Origin: Crotalaria pallida
Taxonomy: Eukaryota > Streptophyta > Magnoliopsida > Fabales > Fabaceae
NCBI GenBank assembly: GCA_037953625.1
Contig: CM075655.1
Span: 78,147,501-78,211,500, forward strand
DNA: 64,000 bases
Direction: 5' to 3'
Part shown: one piece after another, positions 33,401 through 46,420 of the stretch
Numbering within the stretch: position 1 is the stretch's first letter
How the letters are laid out: each line of letters begins with the position of its first letter
The notes under the pieces: model-generated
Seen by the model: the letters and a program-made list of their open reading frames with translations, nothing else
Told to the model about the DNA's origin: nothing
Databases searched by the model: none
Made by a program: the position numbers and the translations under genes

Positions 33401-33917
33401 CAAAAAGATTATGGAACCCTAAAACAGAGCTTCAGCAATTCAGGAGCAAAAATGGACTTTAATTAGAGCAAGGAAAGCTATTTTTAGAGGGATTTGAGTG
33501 TCATGCAAGTCGACACGTTGATCTCCACTAAGATTAGGGTTGATTCGTGGCAATTTCTGGGTTAAAATGCGTGATTACTCATCAAACGCACTAATCCCAG
33601 TTTCTGTGTTCATCGTGTAACCGGTTACAGAGCCCTTCTAACCGGTTACATACTGATAAAATTCAAAAATTAATAATTTAATTACTCTTTCTTCAAAAAC
33701 CTTTTTAATATTGCAATTAGGTCCCAACCCAAGGACTAAATTACAATATTCACATTTTTGTACAAAATAACCATATAAAAATATATCTCATATTTTTATA
33801 TATAAAAACGCATAATGTACAAAACTAAAACCTTCAAAACCAATATAAATCAATTATAAAATAATTGTTATAATTAATTTCTTGGTTATTTGGGAGACGA
33901 AAATTAGGGGTGTTACA
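30498..33917 (-). repeat. 3' LTR of element C (3420 bp)
   Basis: Minus-strand start TGTAACACCCC at 33917 and end GGAGTGTTACA at 30498. The TATA region here reads CTAAAAATAG (near 33477-33486), where the 5' LTR has TATAAATAG, so this copy's promoter is probably weakened. Palindrome pairs lie at 33618/33639, 32540/32561 and 32162/32182, and the leader hairpin at 33326-33352. Confidence 0.92.
31195..31895 (-). repeat. mini-hairpin array with CTGGG loops (3' LTR of C)
   Basis: On the plus strand about 16 short inverted repeats share the loop CCCAG: GTGTT-CCCGG-AACAC, ACGTT-CCCAG-AACGT (several), CACT-CCCAG-AGTG, CATATT-CCCAG-AATATG, ACATT-CCCAG-AATGT and CATGTT-CCCAG-AACATG. Stems vary but stay complementary. 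The array is repeated in the 5' LTR (38490-39180). Confidence 0.9.
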
Positions 33918-33937
33918 CTACTCCCCCACTTAAAAGG
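33918..33937 (-). promoter_or_regulatory. polypurine tract of element C
   Basis: Minus strand CCTTTTAAGTGGGGGAGTAG directly before the 3' LTR. The conserved TTTCGGGGACGAAATTCC box lies just upstream. Confidence 0.92.
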
Positions 33938-36900
33938 AATTTCGTCCCCGAAATTCATCTTTTGAAATTTTCCACTTTTCCAAAATATTTTTATACTAGA
34001 AATCTTCATCTAGCTCCCAAAAATTTGTTCTTTTAGGGTCCTCCCCCACTTAAAAGAGTTTCGATATATTCCTTGTATTTTGAAACATTTCAAATAAAAC
34101 CCTTCAGGAAAAACTTTCCAAACTAAACCACAAGGATTTTTCATATAAAACTCTTATGTGAAAGAATTTCTTTTAAAAGAAATACTCTTTATACTTCACA
34201 TAAATATTTTTCAATTAAAATATTTTCCAATAAACTTTTTGGAAAAACTTTTTGGGCTGCGCACTCTGATCTCTCGAGCACGATCAAAGAAGCATTTGTA
34301 TGACTTCATTTCTTAATAGTTTGAGACATTAGGGTGATCAGTCCTAATATTCAATCCATTAATAACAAAGTCATCCCTTTCAGATATAATCTTTCGCAAG
34401 AAAGACCATACGACAGGTCTTTAAGTTAGTTGAACTTAAAGATAGGGAAATTATCACTATCAGACTTAGTTAGATAGTCAAGTTCTAGAGACATTTCCGT
34501 TGGGGAGACAAAGATTCGTCCTATCACGGTGGTTGTTAATCTCTCTAGCCATAACTGATCTTTCTATTTCTGTAGTGTCCACAGCGATTTATCACATCCA
34601 ACTGTGATAAATGTTTTGATCACAGAAAGATTGGAGTTGAACTTCCAACAGAACATTGATACTTTCAAACAATTAGATTAACGTAGTCAAAAACATTTGA
34701 TTACGTTAACTCAGATCAAAGGAAGAGATAAGCTTGGGTTGTCTACGTCAGGATTATACTCAACTCTTATCTCAACCGGTGAATTCTTCTTGTGCTGGGT
34801 TCGTCCATTTCTTTCTCACCTTTTCCTTCAAGACAATTCGGTGAGTAATACTCCAGCTTCCTACAATCGAAATTGACTATTCCCTTAGGTACATCACAAC
34901 TAAACTCAAAGTGATGTGCCTCACAGTTTTCACCTTGAGATGGACAACTGTTCCCTTCCCTATGTCCTCTTTAGTCCCCTTTCTTCAATCGAGGATCCCT
35001 TAACCTTGATATTTCCGTGGTTGGTATTCTCCCATTTACTTTTCCTCTTCCTCCAGTTGGGTCTTTATTTCATCAATCTTTCTCTTATTCTAAACTCAAA
35101 CATTTCTCGCAAGAAATTCATGTACTTTCCCATAGTCCTCATACATGCTTACCAACATCAAGAAATTCCTTATTCCTTGATAGTTGATAGCTAACTTGGG
35201 TTCGAACATAATCTATTCTGGAAGTTCATGCCTTTGGATTTCTCATCTAGGTTGTCCTAGACAACACTTCCTAAATCCCTTACTTCCATAATATATTTTC
35301 TAATATCCATAATCACCAACTTTAGCTCTAAAGATTAAATCTCATTCGTTTCTTCATAGAGATCTAACTCCTTTTCCTCAAAAGTCAACTTCTCTTTCTT
35401 CTCTTCATCTTCTGATGGTAATTCACGAATCCGATTCAGGAATTCGTTGGTGATTGGCAACATTCCCAATCTAATACTTAGAGGGTTCCTCTTGGGTTAC
35501 CAGACTTAGGTCTCTGAATTCCTCGATCAGGATAACCTCCTTAACCATCATTGGGCTCACAAGAATAGCCTAGCAATTCAAATCGTCTGCAACTACGTTT
35601 GCTATGCCAGGATGATAACGGAGCTCAAAGTCATAATCTTTTAGAAACTCCATCCATCGTCTTTGTCTCACATTCAACCCTTCCTCTTCTTATTGTCATT
35701 CATACTTTCGAACTTCAAACTTGTTCATGAATCACAACCTTCTTATCTTAATGCTTATCGTTTCTTTTGCATCGTCCAGCTAAATCCTCTACCTTCTCCA
35801 ATTGGAGTAGCTCCTTAATTCCAACTCTCGAGTAGTCCATAAATATTATGATTCAATCCTCTTAAATCAATTTCAATGATGAATCAAGGCATTAAGTTAT
35901 TTTACCATATTAAATCCTTTTCTTAAATTTTTACTTAGGTAATTGACATTGAGTTTGGATTGGAGGAAGATGTCTACTGATACCAAAAGTTCCTTCACAA
36001 AGGACTTAAATTTTATTTTAAACTTTCAATTTCTAACCGGTTACAAGAAACTCTAACCGGTTATGAAGTATAGTTTTAGAAATAAAACCCAAGAATTTCA
36101 AACCATTTTCTTTACAACATCCAATCCAACTCAAAATAGGATTTATTCATAATCTATTACCTTGATTCCAACCGAATCCATCACTGAAATGATTTAAATC
36201 ATAATCTACTCACATTTTCCATAATTCCTTTTGGACTAATAATATTATGTTGGGGTATAATCCATCACCACCCCACAATAATTAAACAACATCCTATCAT
36301 TCAGTACCATCAGTTGATCTTTCTAAATCAACTTGATCAAAGGCCATGTGATCTTAGAAAACCCTTAAATGCTCCGGTGATAGTATCCAGCCAGCCCTAA
36401 GAAAATTTCTCACCTCAGTCACAGTCTTAGGCTGTTCCTATTTCAACAATAAACTTACCTTTGCTGGATCCATCACAATTCTTCTTTAAAGATCACATGC
36501 CCTGCAAACGTAATTTCGCTCAACCAAAACTCATCTTTGGCGAGTTTAACATACCATTACTCCTCTTGCAGGATTCTCAACACAATCCTGTGATGTTCCT
36601 CATGTCTCTCCGGATTCTTAGAAGAAACCACAAGCGAATCCAAATATAATCTAAAGGTCCAGTTCTTATAGTCCATAAAAGAACCGGTGTATTAGTCAAT
36701 CCGAACGGCATTATTTTCTACTCATAATGTCCGTATCGAGATCAAAATGCAGTCTTAAGTGTATCCCTTCCCCAAATCCTGATTTGGGGTTAATCCAACC
36801 GCCAATCAATCTTAGAAAAGACTTAGACTCCTTTAAACTGATCCACCCAAAACCTTTTAACACTTTTCTCCGTGTTTCCCCCATGTGACTATTTCTGATG

Positions 36901-37760
36901 ATATCATATTGTAAGGGTAGTAGAGAGAGAATCAACTTCAAAAATTAACTTGATTCCAAACTCTATCTCTTTGCCCAAGGGTGAACCTAACATCATTTCT
37001 TGTAACCAGGATTTCTTTGACCCCCTTATTCCTTCCCTGCTGCCCAGGAGCAACTACATGGGTCCATTGGGTTCCAGATTCGAAACTTGGGAATCCCAAT
37101 ACAGGGTTGTTCTATCGTCATTAATCATGATCACTTGATCCTTCGGTTCCCAAACCGTGCTTAAGATCAAATGAAATCATGACACAGGTAGATAGACAAA
37201 GTCTAATACCTTAATAGAACGATTCCGTCATACATTGAAAACCACTACAAGAAGACTTGTAAGATCCTCTGCTTTGAGATAGCAGATTGGATAAGGCATA
37301 GAGCAACTTTGATCAATACCCTTATCCATAAGGAACAAATGAAGGAATAGCTTTAGGGTTTAACAAACTCAACAAAGTTGATCTTTAAAAAGATAACTGC
37401 CCTGCACTCGGTCGGAGAAATTGATTAACTTTAACACTGGTGAAGTTAAATTCTCTTCTCCAGAGTCAGGGACCTTACTACAACTCCTTTAAGATTTCCT
37501 TATCACTGGTTCTATGAGAACGGAATAAACCAACACTATGGTTTTAGGGTTAACACATGTCTAAAGAGAAGCATATATCTATCATACTTCTACTTAGACT
37601 ACATAGAACACTTCTCAATAGCAGAATGAGCTACTTATCTAGAGCCATTACCCATAACCTTAGCTCTAGTTTGGAAGTATATGAGAGCATACTTCCCAAG
37701 AAACATTGCAGATATCGATGACCAGCATATTGGACCACACACCCAAGGACCAAGAGTCAG
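33938..37760 (-). pseudogene. pol: decayed pol interior of element C
   Basis: Minus-strand remnants in order: a reverse transcriptase piece (KTAF-SRYGHYE, FGLTNTP, around 36650-36830), reverse transcriptase thumb (EFWL..., GHVI, around 36480-36560), PKTVTEVRNFL (36380-36430) and RNase H (RQRRWMEFLKDYDFELRYHP, 35577-35674). Stops and frame changes occur throughout. No gag is recognisable from 37000 to 37760. A palindrome pair TAACCGGTTA (36034/36054) also sits inside this interior. Confidence 0.8.
36034..36063 (-). repeat. palindrome pair outside the LTR
   Basis: Two TAACCGGTTA copies 20 bp apart lie in the interior of element C, far from its promoter. They are the same palindrome and spacing as in its LTRs. 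Confidence 0.85.
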
Positions 37761-37779
37761 GACCATTGCTCTGATACCA
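37761..37779 (-). other. primer-binding site of element C
   Basis: Minus strand TGGTATCAGAGCAATGGTC, 6 nt from the 5' LTR end. Initiator-Met tRNA type. Confidence 0.93.
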
Positions 37780-37785
37780 TAAAAA

Positions 37786-40700
37786 TGTAACACTCCTTGT
37801 ATATCATCTTACTTTAAGAGAAAAGTAATAAGTTTATGAATACTTGGACTTGTTATTGTTGGAAAAAGATCCGAAAATAAGAATTTTCCCCTCCCTTGAA
37901 AATCCCTTTTCACAAAACACTTGATTAATAATGAGGTTGAATAACAAAATCAGAGTTTGCGGAAACATAGTCAAGAAATCATATTATGCCCCCAAAATAT
38001 ATCAAGTGTAACAAGTCCATGGATACCAAATAAATATTATGATGAACCCAACTTCATCTTATTACACCTCTTTCAAAATGTGTATCATATAAATACTATT
38101 AAAAATAGAGATGTTATAGAGCTGGTCACTGGTCCTCTGTCCAAACATCCATCTGGCCGGATCCTCGATATCTGCACAACGGGTTCCCAACCCACACTTT
38201 CTACACTCTGCATGCACCTAAGGGACATCTCCCTTCACTGACTTTTGTGCAAGCTAGATGCACGATCAAAACCTAATAAGGGCATGGGGGTTAGCTATAC
38301 ATATTCGTATAATCAAATGAGAATAAAACTAACATCCACAAGTCAACATATAGCAAGTCACGATGCATAATCATATGAGCACACCCGGTTAAATATAATA
38401 ATTCTTTCAGTGCAGGTGGCAAGATGCATGATTTCCATCCACAACTAAGGCCTCTAACAAAGTCCATCTTGGACGTCCATCCAATACACCGTTTGTTCCC
38501 GGAACACTGACATTCGTTCCCAGAACGTAATGCCAAACCATACTTGGATGATAAGCATTCACTCCCAGAGTGTGCATCACGTTCCCAGAACGTATAGCAA
38601 ACCATACTTGGATAAATAAGCATCACTCCCAGAGTGTGCATCACGTTCCCAGAATGCATACGTTCCCATAACGTATAAAAACCAGGTCCCGGACACTGGC
38701 CACATATCTATAATGTGTCATCCAGTAGGTTGCTTATCAATGTGTTCCCAGAACACTATCATACGTTCCCAGAACGTATATTACCAGGTCCCAGACACTG
38801 GCCACATATCTATAATGTGTCATCAAGTAGGTTGCAATTTGGTACTCCCGGAGTGCCCTCCTCATATTCCCAGAATATGATAAACGTTCCTACCAACCAA
38901 ACTTCCATTCTATATGAATGCACAATCATCAAGGTTGGTTTTATCTTTAATTCTATTATTATACCAACGTGTTCCCAGAACACTAACATACGTTCTCAGA
39001 ACGTATCGCAAACCATACTTGGAATATAATCAAGCACCACTCCCAGAGTGTGCATCACGTTCCCAGGATGTATCAAAGAAACCATGTCCCAGACAATGGC
39101 CACATTCCCAGAATGTGTCATCAAGTATGTTGCATCAGTTTGGTACTCTTAGAGTACAGGGCCATGTTCCCAGAACATGATAAACAATCCTTGCCAACCT
39201 ATTATATTACCTTTCTCTATGCATGCGTTGCATACATAATTCCTAAGGTTGGTCTTTCCATCAATCCGCTATTATGACTTAGAAAAACACAACTTTTGAA
39301 TGATATCTTGAGGTATAGCTTTACTCATAAAATTCACCTTTGAATTTAAATTTAACCTATGCTCATAGATCTGGATTGAGAGAATATAATCATTGATATC
39401 AAAATCCTTACTCAAAACTTAACTTTTATTTTTAAGTTTTCAGGTACTAACCGGTTACATCATCACCTAACAGGTTAGAATTACAGACCTGAATACAAAA
39501 GCACTAATTTTCAAAGAATCCTTTCTTAAATTATCTACTCAATCCAATGACAAGGTCTTAGCATATCAGAATACCTCAAGTTCAACACATAATATCATTC
39601 AAAAGATCTAAGTCATAATCCCATTTCACTTATGCATAATTTCCTCTTGAAATTATCATTTGATGTTAAGGTATTAACTCCCAATTTTCAATCTGAATTA
39701 TTACAATAAAATCAACTTCATTTCAGATTGAATTCCAGTGAAATTAGGGTCTAGATTTGAGTAACATTGATAAGACCACAGAACTGATTTCAGAAACTTA
39801 TTTTCTTTGACAATTTTACAGTGTCTAACCGGTTACAATTATCGAGTAACCGGTTAGATTGTGCAGTCAGCACATTGAAATATGAGGTTTTGCAACCCAT
39901 TCTTTTCATTACTCAAATCTAACCAATTTCAATAATTCAAAAGAGTTCATATACCTTAAGTAAACATGTTTAACCACAGAAACACATCCACCTTGCATGC
40001 ATTCAATTTAGATACACATATTGCACATAATTGCACATATTTCACAACTTAATGCATCAATTCACATAATATCCAATTAAGTCATGAAATTGTCATCATA
40101 ACAGCTTGCATGCATCATATTATGATTGCTCAAAAACAGAAATGAGCTTAAATTGGCCTCCAAGCCATAAAACTAATTCCAACTATGCCCTTAGAGTCTC
40201 TTGGTGACTCATCCTATTTACCAACATGTTTTTCCTCATTCTAGCAAATAGTAAGCTTCCCCCTTACCTCTAAATTGTGCTTGATCCAAAACTTTGCAGA
40301 GAGAAAGGCTCCAACACAAATTCCCATTGAATCTACTCCATGCTGATAGAGTTGGACAGGGTAAAAAAACCAGGGAATTTGACATGCAAAACCAAATTAA
40401 GAATTGGGGAAAATGGTCAAATTGAGTTCTCTGCGACAAGCACTAGAGGTAGGAATAGATTTGAAATCACAAGGGTTTGTGTGCTTACCAAAATCAAGCT
40501 TCAAAGTCAGCTCCAGAAACCAGAAGCTGAGGTTTGATAGCACCAACACCCTTACTTTGCAAGCTTTGTTCTTTTGATTCAGGGACTCTCAACTCACAAA
40601 TTTTATATCAATACAAAGCCCTTGATGTGAGCTTTGTAACAGTGTATCACATGTTATCTATCTCTCAACACAGACCGAGAATCGAACAGAAAGATTATGG

Positions 40701-41195
40701 AACCCTAAAACAGAACTTCAGCAATTCAGGAGCAAAAATGGACTTTAATCAGAGCAAGGAAAGCTATTTATAGAGGGATTTGAGTGTCATGCAAGTCGAC
40801 ACGTTGATCTCCACTTAGATTAGGGTTGATTCGTGGCAATTTCTGGCTTAAAATGCGTGATTACTCATCAAACGCACTAATCCCAGTTTCTGTGTTCATC
40901 GTGTAACCGGTTACAGAGCCCTTCTAACTGGTTACATACTGATAAAATTAATAATTTAATTACTCTTTCTTCAAAAACCTTTTTAATATTGCAATTAGGT
41001 CCCAACCCAAGGACTAAATTACAATATTCACATTTTTGTACAAAATAACAATATAAAAATATATCTCATATTTTTATATATAAAAACGCATAATGTACAA
41101 AACTAAAACCTTCAAAACCAATATAAATCAATTATAAAATAATTGTTATAATTTATTTCTTGGTTATTTGGGAGACGAAATTTAGGGGTGTTACA
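37786..41195 (-). repeat. 5' LTR of element C (3410 bp)
   Basis: It carries an intact TATAAATA (minus, 40765-40772), leader hairpin TACAAAGC/GCTTTGTA (40612-40638), donor-like GTAAGG (first base 40267), palindrome pairs at 40904/40925, 39826/39847 and 39448/39468, a hairpin array (38490-39180) and an acceptor-like TTATTAG ending at 38273. The ATG and long frame found in the other LTRs are not kept here. Confidence 0.92.
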
Positions 41196-41200
41196 GTCAT

Positions 41201-43620
41201 AAGCACAGATTGAATTAATTGAGAACGGCCCTGGAAAGATAAGTTCCTAGTTGTCCACATATTTAGTCTGTTAGTCATCCTTTCTACCAATATTCTACAA
41301 GTAGCCACATTCCATTTCTTTGCAACCATAGGCAGGCCCAGATAGGTAAAAGGAAAAGAACCCCTGCTGAAACCAGTGATAGATTCCAATCTCCCTTTTA
41401 AATTGTCATCAACTCCAGCTATGTAGATCAGAGATTTATTCTGATTAGCACTCAATCCAGAGCTGAGAGCAAAATATGAAAAGGCCTTCATTAGGATGCT
41501 TACACTAACTTCATTTGCTTTGCAGAAGATCATTAAATCATCTGCAAATGCAAGATTAATCAAGCCCACTCTCTTGCACATAGGATGATAGTAGAAACCT
41601 CTCTGAGTAGCTGCATACAACAATTTCCTAGATAGCATTTCCATCACAATAACAAACAAGAGGGGAGACATAGGGTCCCCTTGTCTCAACCCTCTGGAGC
41701 TGAAAAACCTACCATGCACTTTTCCATTTATCACCAATCTGAAAGAAACTGTCTTCACACACTCCATGACCCACTGCACAAACTTTTCTGGGAATTTCAG
41801 CACCTCCAGACTTTTCTGAATAAAGTCCCAATTAACACTATCATAGGCCTTCTTTAAGTCAACCTTCATCAAGCATCTAGGGGAGACATTCTTCCTCCTG
41901 TATAATCTCAATAAATCCTAAGTGATGAGTACATTGTGTAGGATAGATCTATCCTTTACAAATGCAGCTTGATTATCATGAATTACATCAGGCAAACATT
42001 CTTGCATACGGTTGCATAGAAGTTTAGAGATAACCTTGTAGATGACATTACAGCAGGCTATAGGTCGAAAATCACTTACATAGTTAGGGCAATCTGTCTT
42101 AGGAATAAGGACCAGCAAGGTTTGGTTTGCTTCCCTCAATAGCTTCCCATTTGAAAAGAAGTCTTGTACAGCTTCAATAACATCCTCACCTATTATTGGC
42201 CAAGCTGCCTTGTAAAAGGCTGCACCATACCCATCAGGCCCAGGAGCCTTATCATTCCCAATCTGGAACAAGCATTGCTTAATTTCTTCATCCTCAAACT
42301 GTCTTATTAGATTCAGCTGCTGCTCAACCCTCAAAACCTTCCCTTGATTTACCTCATTATCATTTAAGCACCAAGTCCTACTCTCATCAGCAAATTAATT
42401 TTTATAGTATACTTCAAAAGCTTGCACAATTTGGGTCGGATCAGTGTACACAGTTCCATTGCTCTCCTGAATTCTCAAAATTCTGTTTCTATACCTTCTG
42501 AGTCTGATGGTTTGATGGAAAAACTTAGTGTTCATATCACCTTCACAAAGCCAAACTTGCTTTGCTTTCTGTTTCAAGAACACAGCAGCCACTTGATACA
42601 CCTTAGCATGCTCCTCTTTGGCCTCCTTGTCCAATTTCTGCAAATGAATGTTCAAAGGATCTGTTTGAAGCAAATCCTGAATTGAGTCAAGTTTCTCCCT
42701 TGCCTGAATTTCTTTAGCATCAATATCTCTGAATTTCCTCTGATTCAAATCCTTCCGCCCTGGTTTAATGTGCTCCAAATTCCTCATAATTCTATACATA
42801 GCAAAACCTTCCTCCCTTTATTCCAATACTGGTTAACAATCTCAATAAACTCAGTATCAAGGGTAAGATGATTGAGGAACTTAAAACTTTGCCCTTTGCA
42901 GCTCTCTGTATTAGGCCACTGAATCACCATAGGACTATGATCTGAAATTCCACAATTTCCAAATTCTGTCTGAACGTCAGGCCACTCTCTACACCAGTTG
43001 TAATTAACAAGAACTCTGTCAAGCTTGCTTAAGATTCTATCACCATCTTCCTGATTATTATTCCAAGTATAAAAGCTGCCACAATACTTCATATCTTCAA
43101 GCTGACAATGAAGGACCAAATCTCTGAAATCCTGAGTCTGATGAGGCTCAAGAGGAAGCCCACCAATTTTCTCCTGGGCATTCAGGCTACAATTGAAATC
43201 TCCCATCAACACCCATTTATCATGCATACTGTCACTTATATCCTTCAACTCCTCCCACATCTCAATTCTTCTATCATTATCATTGTGAGCATATACAAAA
43301 GTAACATAGAACATGTTGTTATCTGGATTACAACTCACTCTGCAGTGCACTAGTTGGCTGGAATGCCTGATCACCTCCACTTTAAACATATCTTTCTTCC
43401 AAACCACCCATATTCTTCCAATAGGATGGTCCTCCAGATTAATAAAACTCCCCCAATCAACAAACAATTTGTTCTTCACCACATCATATAAGTTAGCTCT
43501 AAGCTTGTTTTCTAGCATAGCCATAAGACCAATGGAATATTTATTTATCAACCTCTTAACCTCTTTTTGTTTCAAGGGTTGGTTAAGCCCCCTTGTGTTC
43601 CAAGCACCTATACTATCCAT
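41201..43620 (-). pseudogene. LINE B ORF2, N-terminal two thirds, broken
   Basis: Minus strand. Starts MDSIGAWNTRG at 43620, overlapping ORF1's stop in ATGGATAG. The endonuclease shows MLENKL, GDFN and SDHSPM. A 1-base change near 42810 shifts the frame before MYRIMRNLEHIK. TAA near 42395 follows YYKN, and TAG at about 41912 replaces Gln (HNVLIT-DLLRLY). Reverse transcriptase shows NDKAPGPDG, LIPKTD, GLRQGDPMSPL and FADDLMIF. The frame reaches QSVLMT at 41201, where element C is inserted. The rest is at 29402-30497. Confidence 0.92.
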
Positions 43621-44723
43621 TTAAATGGAGGGCTGAAGATTCCCCCTTTTGAAACTTTACTTGGGCTTTCCTACTGGTTACAACTGGTGTCCATTGCCCC
43701 TCCTTTTGCTCACTCATCTGTTCTACCTCATTGGCTAGATTTTCACCCTTCTCTACCTGGGATTCCTTAACAATGGAAACAGTTTCCTCTTCACATTGAG
43801 CCTGCATAATCTCCTCCACTGCTTTAGAGGCAAATTCAATATTTTCAATAGGCACAGTACCCTCTTGAATGCTGCTTTTAAGTTTTAGGGCATCATCTAC
43901 CTTTTCTATATCCTCCCTTGCTGGCTTCCTTTTTTCAACCCAAACCTTCTTTGTTTGTTTCCTGCATGATTTGCTGTCATGGCCATACATGGAGCATGAG
44001 GCACACAAGACATGTTTCCATTCATAATCTATTTTCTGTGCTATGACATTTTCCTTCTCATCCTCAAAAAATACCTCCTCAGGGAGGATATTAGGGTTAA
44101 CCTCTACAAGAACCCTAGCAAAATTAATCTGGTTCCTCTCCTTTGTAACATTGTCAACCATATTGGTGTTCCTACAAGGCTAGCAATCTTGCTTAGGGCT
44201 GGGACTCCCCAATATTTCAAATTCAAGTTTGGCATCTGGATCCATACTGGAACAGAGTCATGAAGGATTTTAGACACAGGTTTCCCTGTCCAAGGTGCTA
44301 TAATGAGGGGTTCCTTATCAAAGTGATAGATCCCTACCTCTAATACAACATTCCTAGCCTCCATTGTATTGAATCTTACAATCATAGTACCATCACCATT
44401 AATTAGAACCTTGTCTATTCCATGATGTCCCCATATTTTCCTTATATATCCATTGAAAACCGCATAAGAAGACCTGGCTCCTAGAATATAACAAACAATT
44501 GATTGCTGCCAGTAGGCTTCCTCACTTTCTACATCTTCTGCCACAATTTTGCCCACTGCCACCCCTTCTTTGATCTCTGGTTTCACAAAAGTTAGTTTAT
44601 CTCCTGCATTGCGAAGTTTTGTTATGTCAAACGTATCCCAAACAGAGGCTCTTTTTGGGGACACCTCTTTCTCCAAGGGTTCTGGTTGAGAAACCCTAAC
44701 TTCCTCTTCAAGGGATACCGCCG
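43613..44723 (-). pseudogene. LINE B ORF1, main part
   Basis: Minus strand. After removal of the solo LTR it follows RIKGK with AAVSLEEEVRV. The DUF4283-type domain (VCYILGARSSYAVFNGYIRK, PLIIAPWTG) is followed by a zinc knuckle CASCSMYGHDSKSC. A 1-base loss near 44162 shifts the frame between SLVGTPI and MVDNVTKERN. It ends at TAG 43613-43615 overlapping ORF2. It is clearly homologous to LINE A ORF1 but well diverged, so the two are different subfamilies. Confidence 0.92.
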
Positions 44724-45474
44724 CCTTTTGTGACACCATTCTTGGATTACCCGAATTGTAACTAATAAATAAGCTTTTATATTGGATAATATATATGGAC
44801 TTGTGAGTGTTAAGAAAATAGGTAAATAAAATTTTCTTTTAAAGCGGGTGCACGAATCGTCACTTGAAAGTCTTGGAGAACAAAGTCTATATTATCTCAA
44901 AATCATTGTATCGAGTTCGGCGATTTCTAAAACCTTTTCGCAAATAGAGTAACATTCGATCTTTTAGAAAATATCTTTGTATCAAGTAGCTTAAGCTACC
45001 CTTGCTTTGTACGATAGAACTGATACCATTTATAGCCGAGCTCTTAAACAGATTAAATCAGAGTAAGCGGAAATTACTGGACTATGCAACTGATAGAATA
45101 TAAACATAGGTTTTCATAGATATAGAGAATCATGAGTACATAGCCCATGAGTAAAGTCTCCAAGTTTCAAAATATACAAGTCCATCATCAGATCTATATA
45201 ACAGTGTAACTACAAGCTCTAGAGTGCTCCAAAAGTATATCTACAATATATATACATAACAAAATATATAACTCTAGGAATAGTCACATAGATCTGGCAG
45301 CATCAGATGGAGTAGTAGTAGCAGTAGTCTCGCAAAAGTAAAAGTAGTAGTAAGATAGTAGCAACATCATCATCACAGCAGCAGCAACAACAAATCTCCT
45401 CCACAGCCTCCACACATCGGATCCTCCGACCCACATCATACACCATATGCATGTACCTAGGGATCATCGTCCCT

Positions 45475-45927
45475 CTAGTCACTCCCAGTAGAATGTACGA
45501 CAGGCTCGCCCCCACTCTCGTCCTCCACCGGATCCTCCTCAATCTCATCCGAGGGAGAGTGTACCCTACCACTGGGTACCGGGTCAGGTGATGGTGAAAC
45601 CCTGACTGGGCTCCTCGGATCAGATAGGGGAGTCTCCTCGCGGATGACCCTCGAAGAAAAAGGATGAGAGCGGGTAGGTCGAAAACGAAAACTATGGTAA
45701 GAGCGAGCTGGTCGCGTGGGAGGTGGTCCATGGTAAGTGTAAAACGGGGGTACATGCATAGTGTATATGATGGGAATCCTAAACCTACGAGGACGGAATC
45801 GTATCAGCGGGTTCGGGTGGGAGAAGGTAATCTCTACCTCCCCCTCGAACACCGCGCGATGGTCCTCATAGATCCATACGCCACTAGGAAGTGGCCGGAT
45901 CTCGATGCAAGCAATGTAGCGAGACAT
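45475..45927 (-). CDS. 150-codon LTR-encoded protein, second copy
   Basis: Begins MSRYIACIEIRPLPSGVW and ends VVHSTGSD. It matches the plus-strand frame at 10833-11285 along its whole length, with the FEGEVE, HPNPL, RPRRF, IPIIYT and PPFYTYHGPPPTRPAR blocks conserved and the acidic EEDP tail kept. Both are 150 residues. Codon differences are mostly synonymous (29 against 12 over the first 75 codons). It follows CTTGTAG|GTG, the acceptor-like site of the putative LTR intron, with the ATG 3 nt downstream. Function unknown. It remains open although it now lies in a solo LTR. Confidence 0.65.
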   Translation of the reverse strand: MSRYIACIEIRPLPSGVWIYEDHRAVFEGEVEITFSHPNPLIRFRPRRFRIPIIYTMHVPPFYTYHGPPPTRPARSYHSFRFRPTRSHPFSSRVIREETPLSDPRSPVRVSPSPDPVPSGRVHSPSDEIEEDPVEDESGGEPVVHSTGSD

Positions 45928-46199
45928 CACCTACAAGGGCATAGGGGTAAGCAATTCTATACACATAATCAATAGAGAATAAATTATGCAACATAAATAT
46001 GTAACATGCATCAATTAATATCAATCACACTTAACACTTAGCAAGTAGGTTATGCACATAGGATGCTCACACTTTATTCAGTCGTAACAGTTTATTTGAA
46101 TGAATGGCATGATGCATGACTTTAGCTCTCAACCCTATCTCCATCATAATACTATGTCACTCTCTGACGTCCATCCCTGACAACCCAGCACTCAACAGT

Positions 46200-46420
46200 G
46201 CGTTGTATTCCTAGGTATACAACAATTCGTACATTCACCTAGAATGTACACGTCAAGCTTGGTATCCATGCCACCCGAGCATATCCCGTCATCCAAACGG
46301 ATTGTCATCCAAACGATATATCCATATCGGCATCCACTAAGCCGACCACTTCAACGACGTGTCATCAAGCAAGCGTATTGGCACTCCCAGAGGCCCTCCA
46401 CATGTTTAACAAACATGAAA
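46200..46420 (-). repeat. mini-hairpin group in the solo LTR
   Basis: Plus-strand hairpins include GTTGTAT-TCCTAGGT-ATACAAC, GTACATT-CACCTAG-AATGTAC, CCGT-CATCCAA-ACGG and CATGTTT-AAC-AAACATG. Loops vary more than in element C, but several share a CCNA core. Confidence 0.75.

Larger units (their letters stand above)
30498..41195 (-). mobile_element. LTR retrotransposon C (Ty3/gypsy, degenerate pol), TSD GTCAT
   Basis: Two LTRs (30498-33917 and 37786-41195) flank a 3.9-kb interior, with perfect 5-bp duplications GTCAT (30493-30497, 41196-41200). Orientation is minus: primer-binding site at 37761-37779 and polypurine tract at 33918-33937. By eye the LTRs differ at about 60 positions in 3.4 kb. 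The interior retains only decayed pol. It split LINE B between QSVLMT and MHVYW. Confidence 0.95.

Noticed and set aside
41960..43770. Plus-strand frames across LINE B
   Set aside because: They are antisense shadows of the LINE B endonuclease and reverse transcriptase frames.
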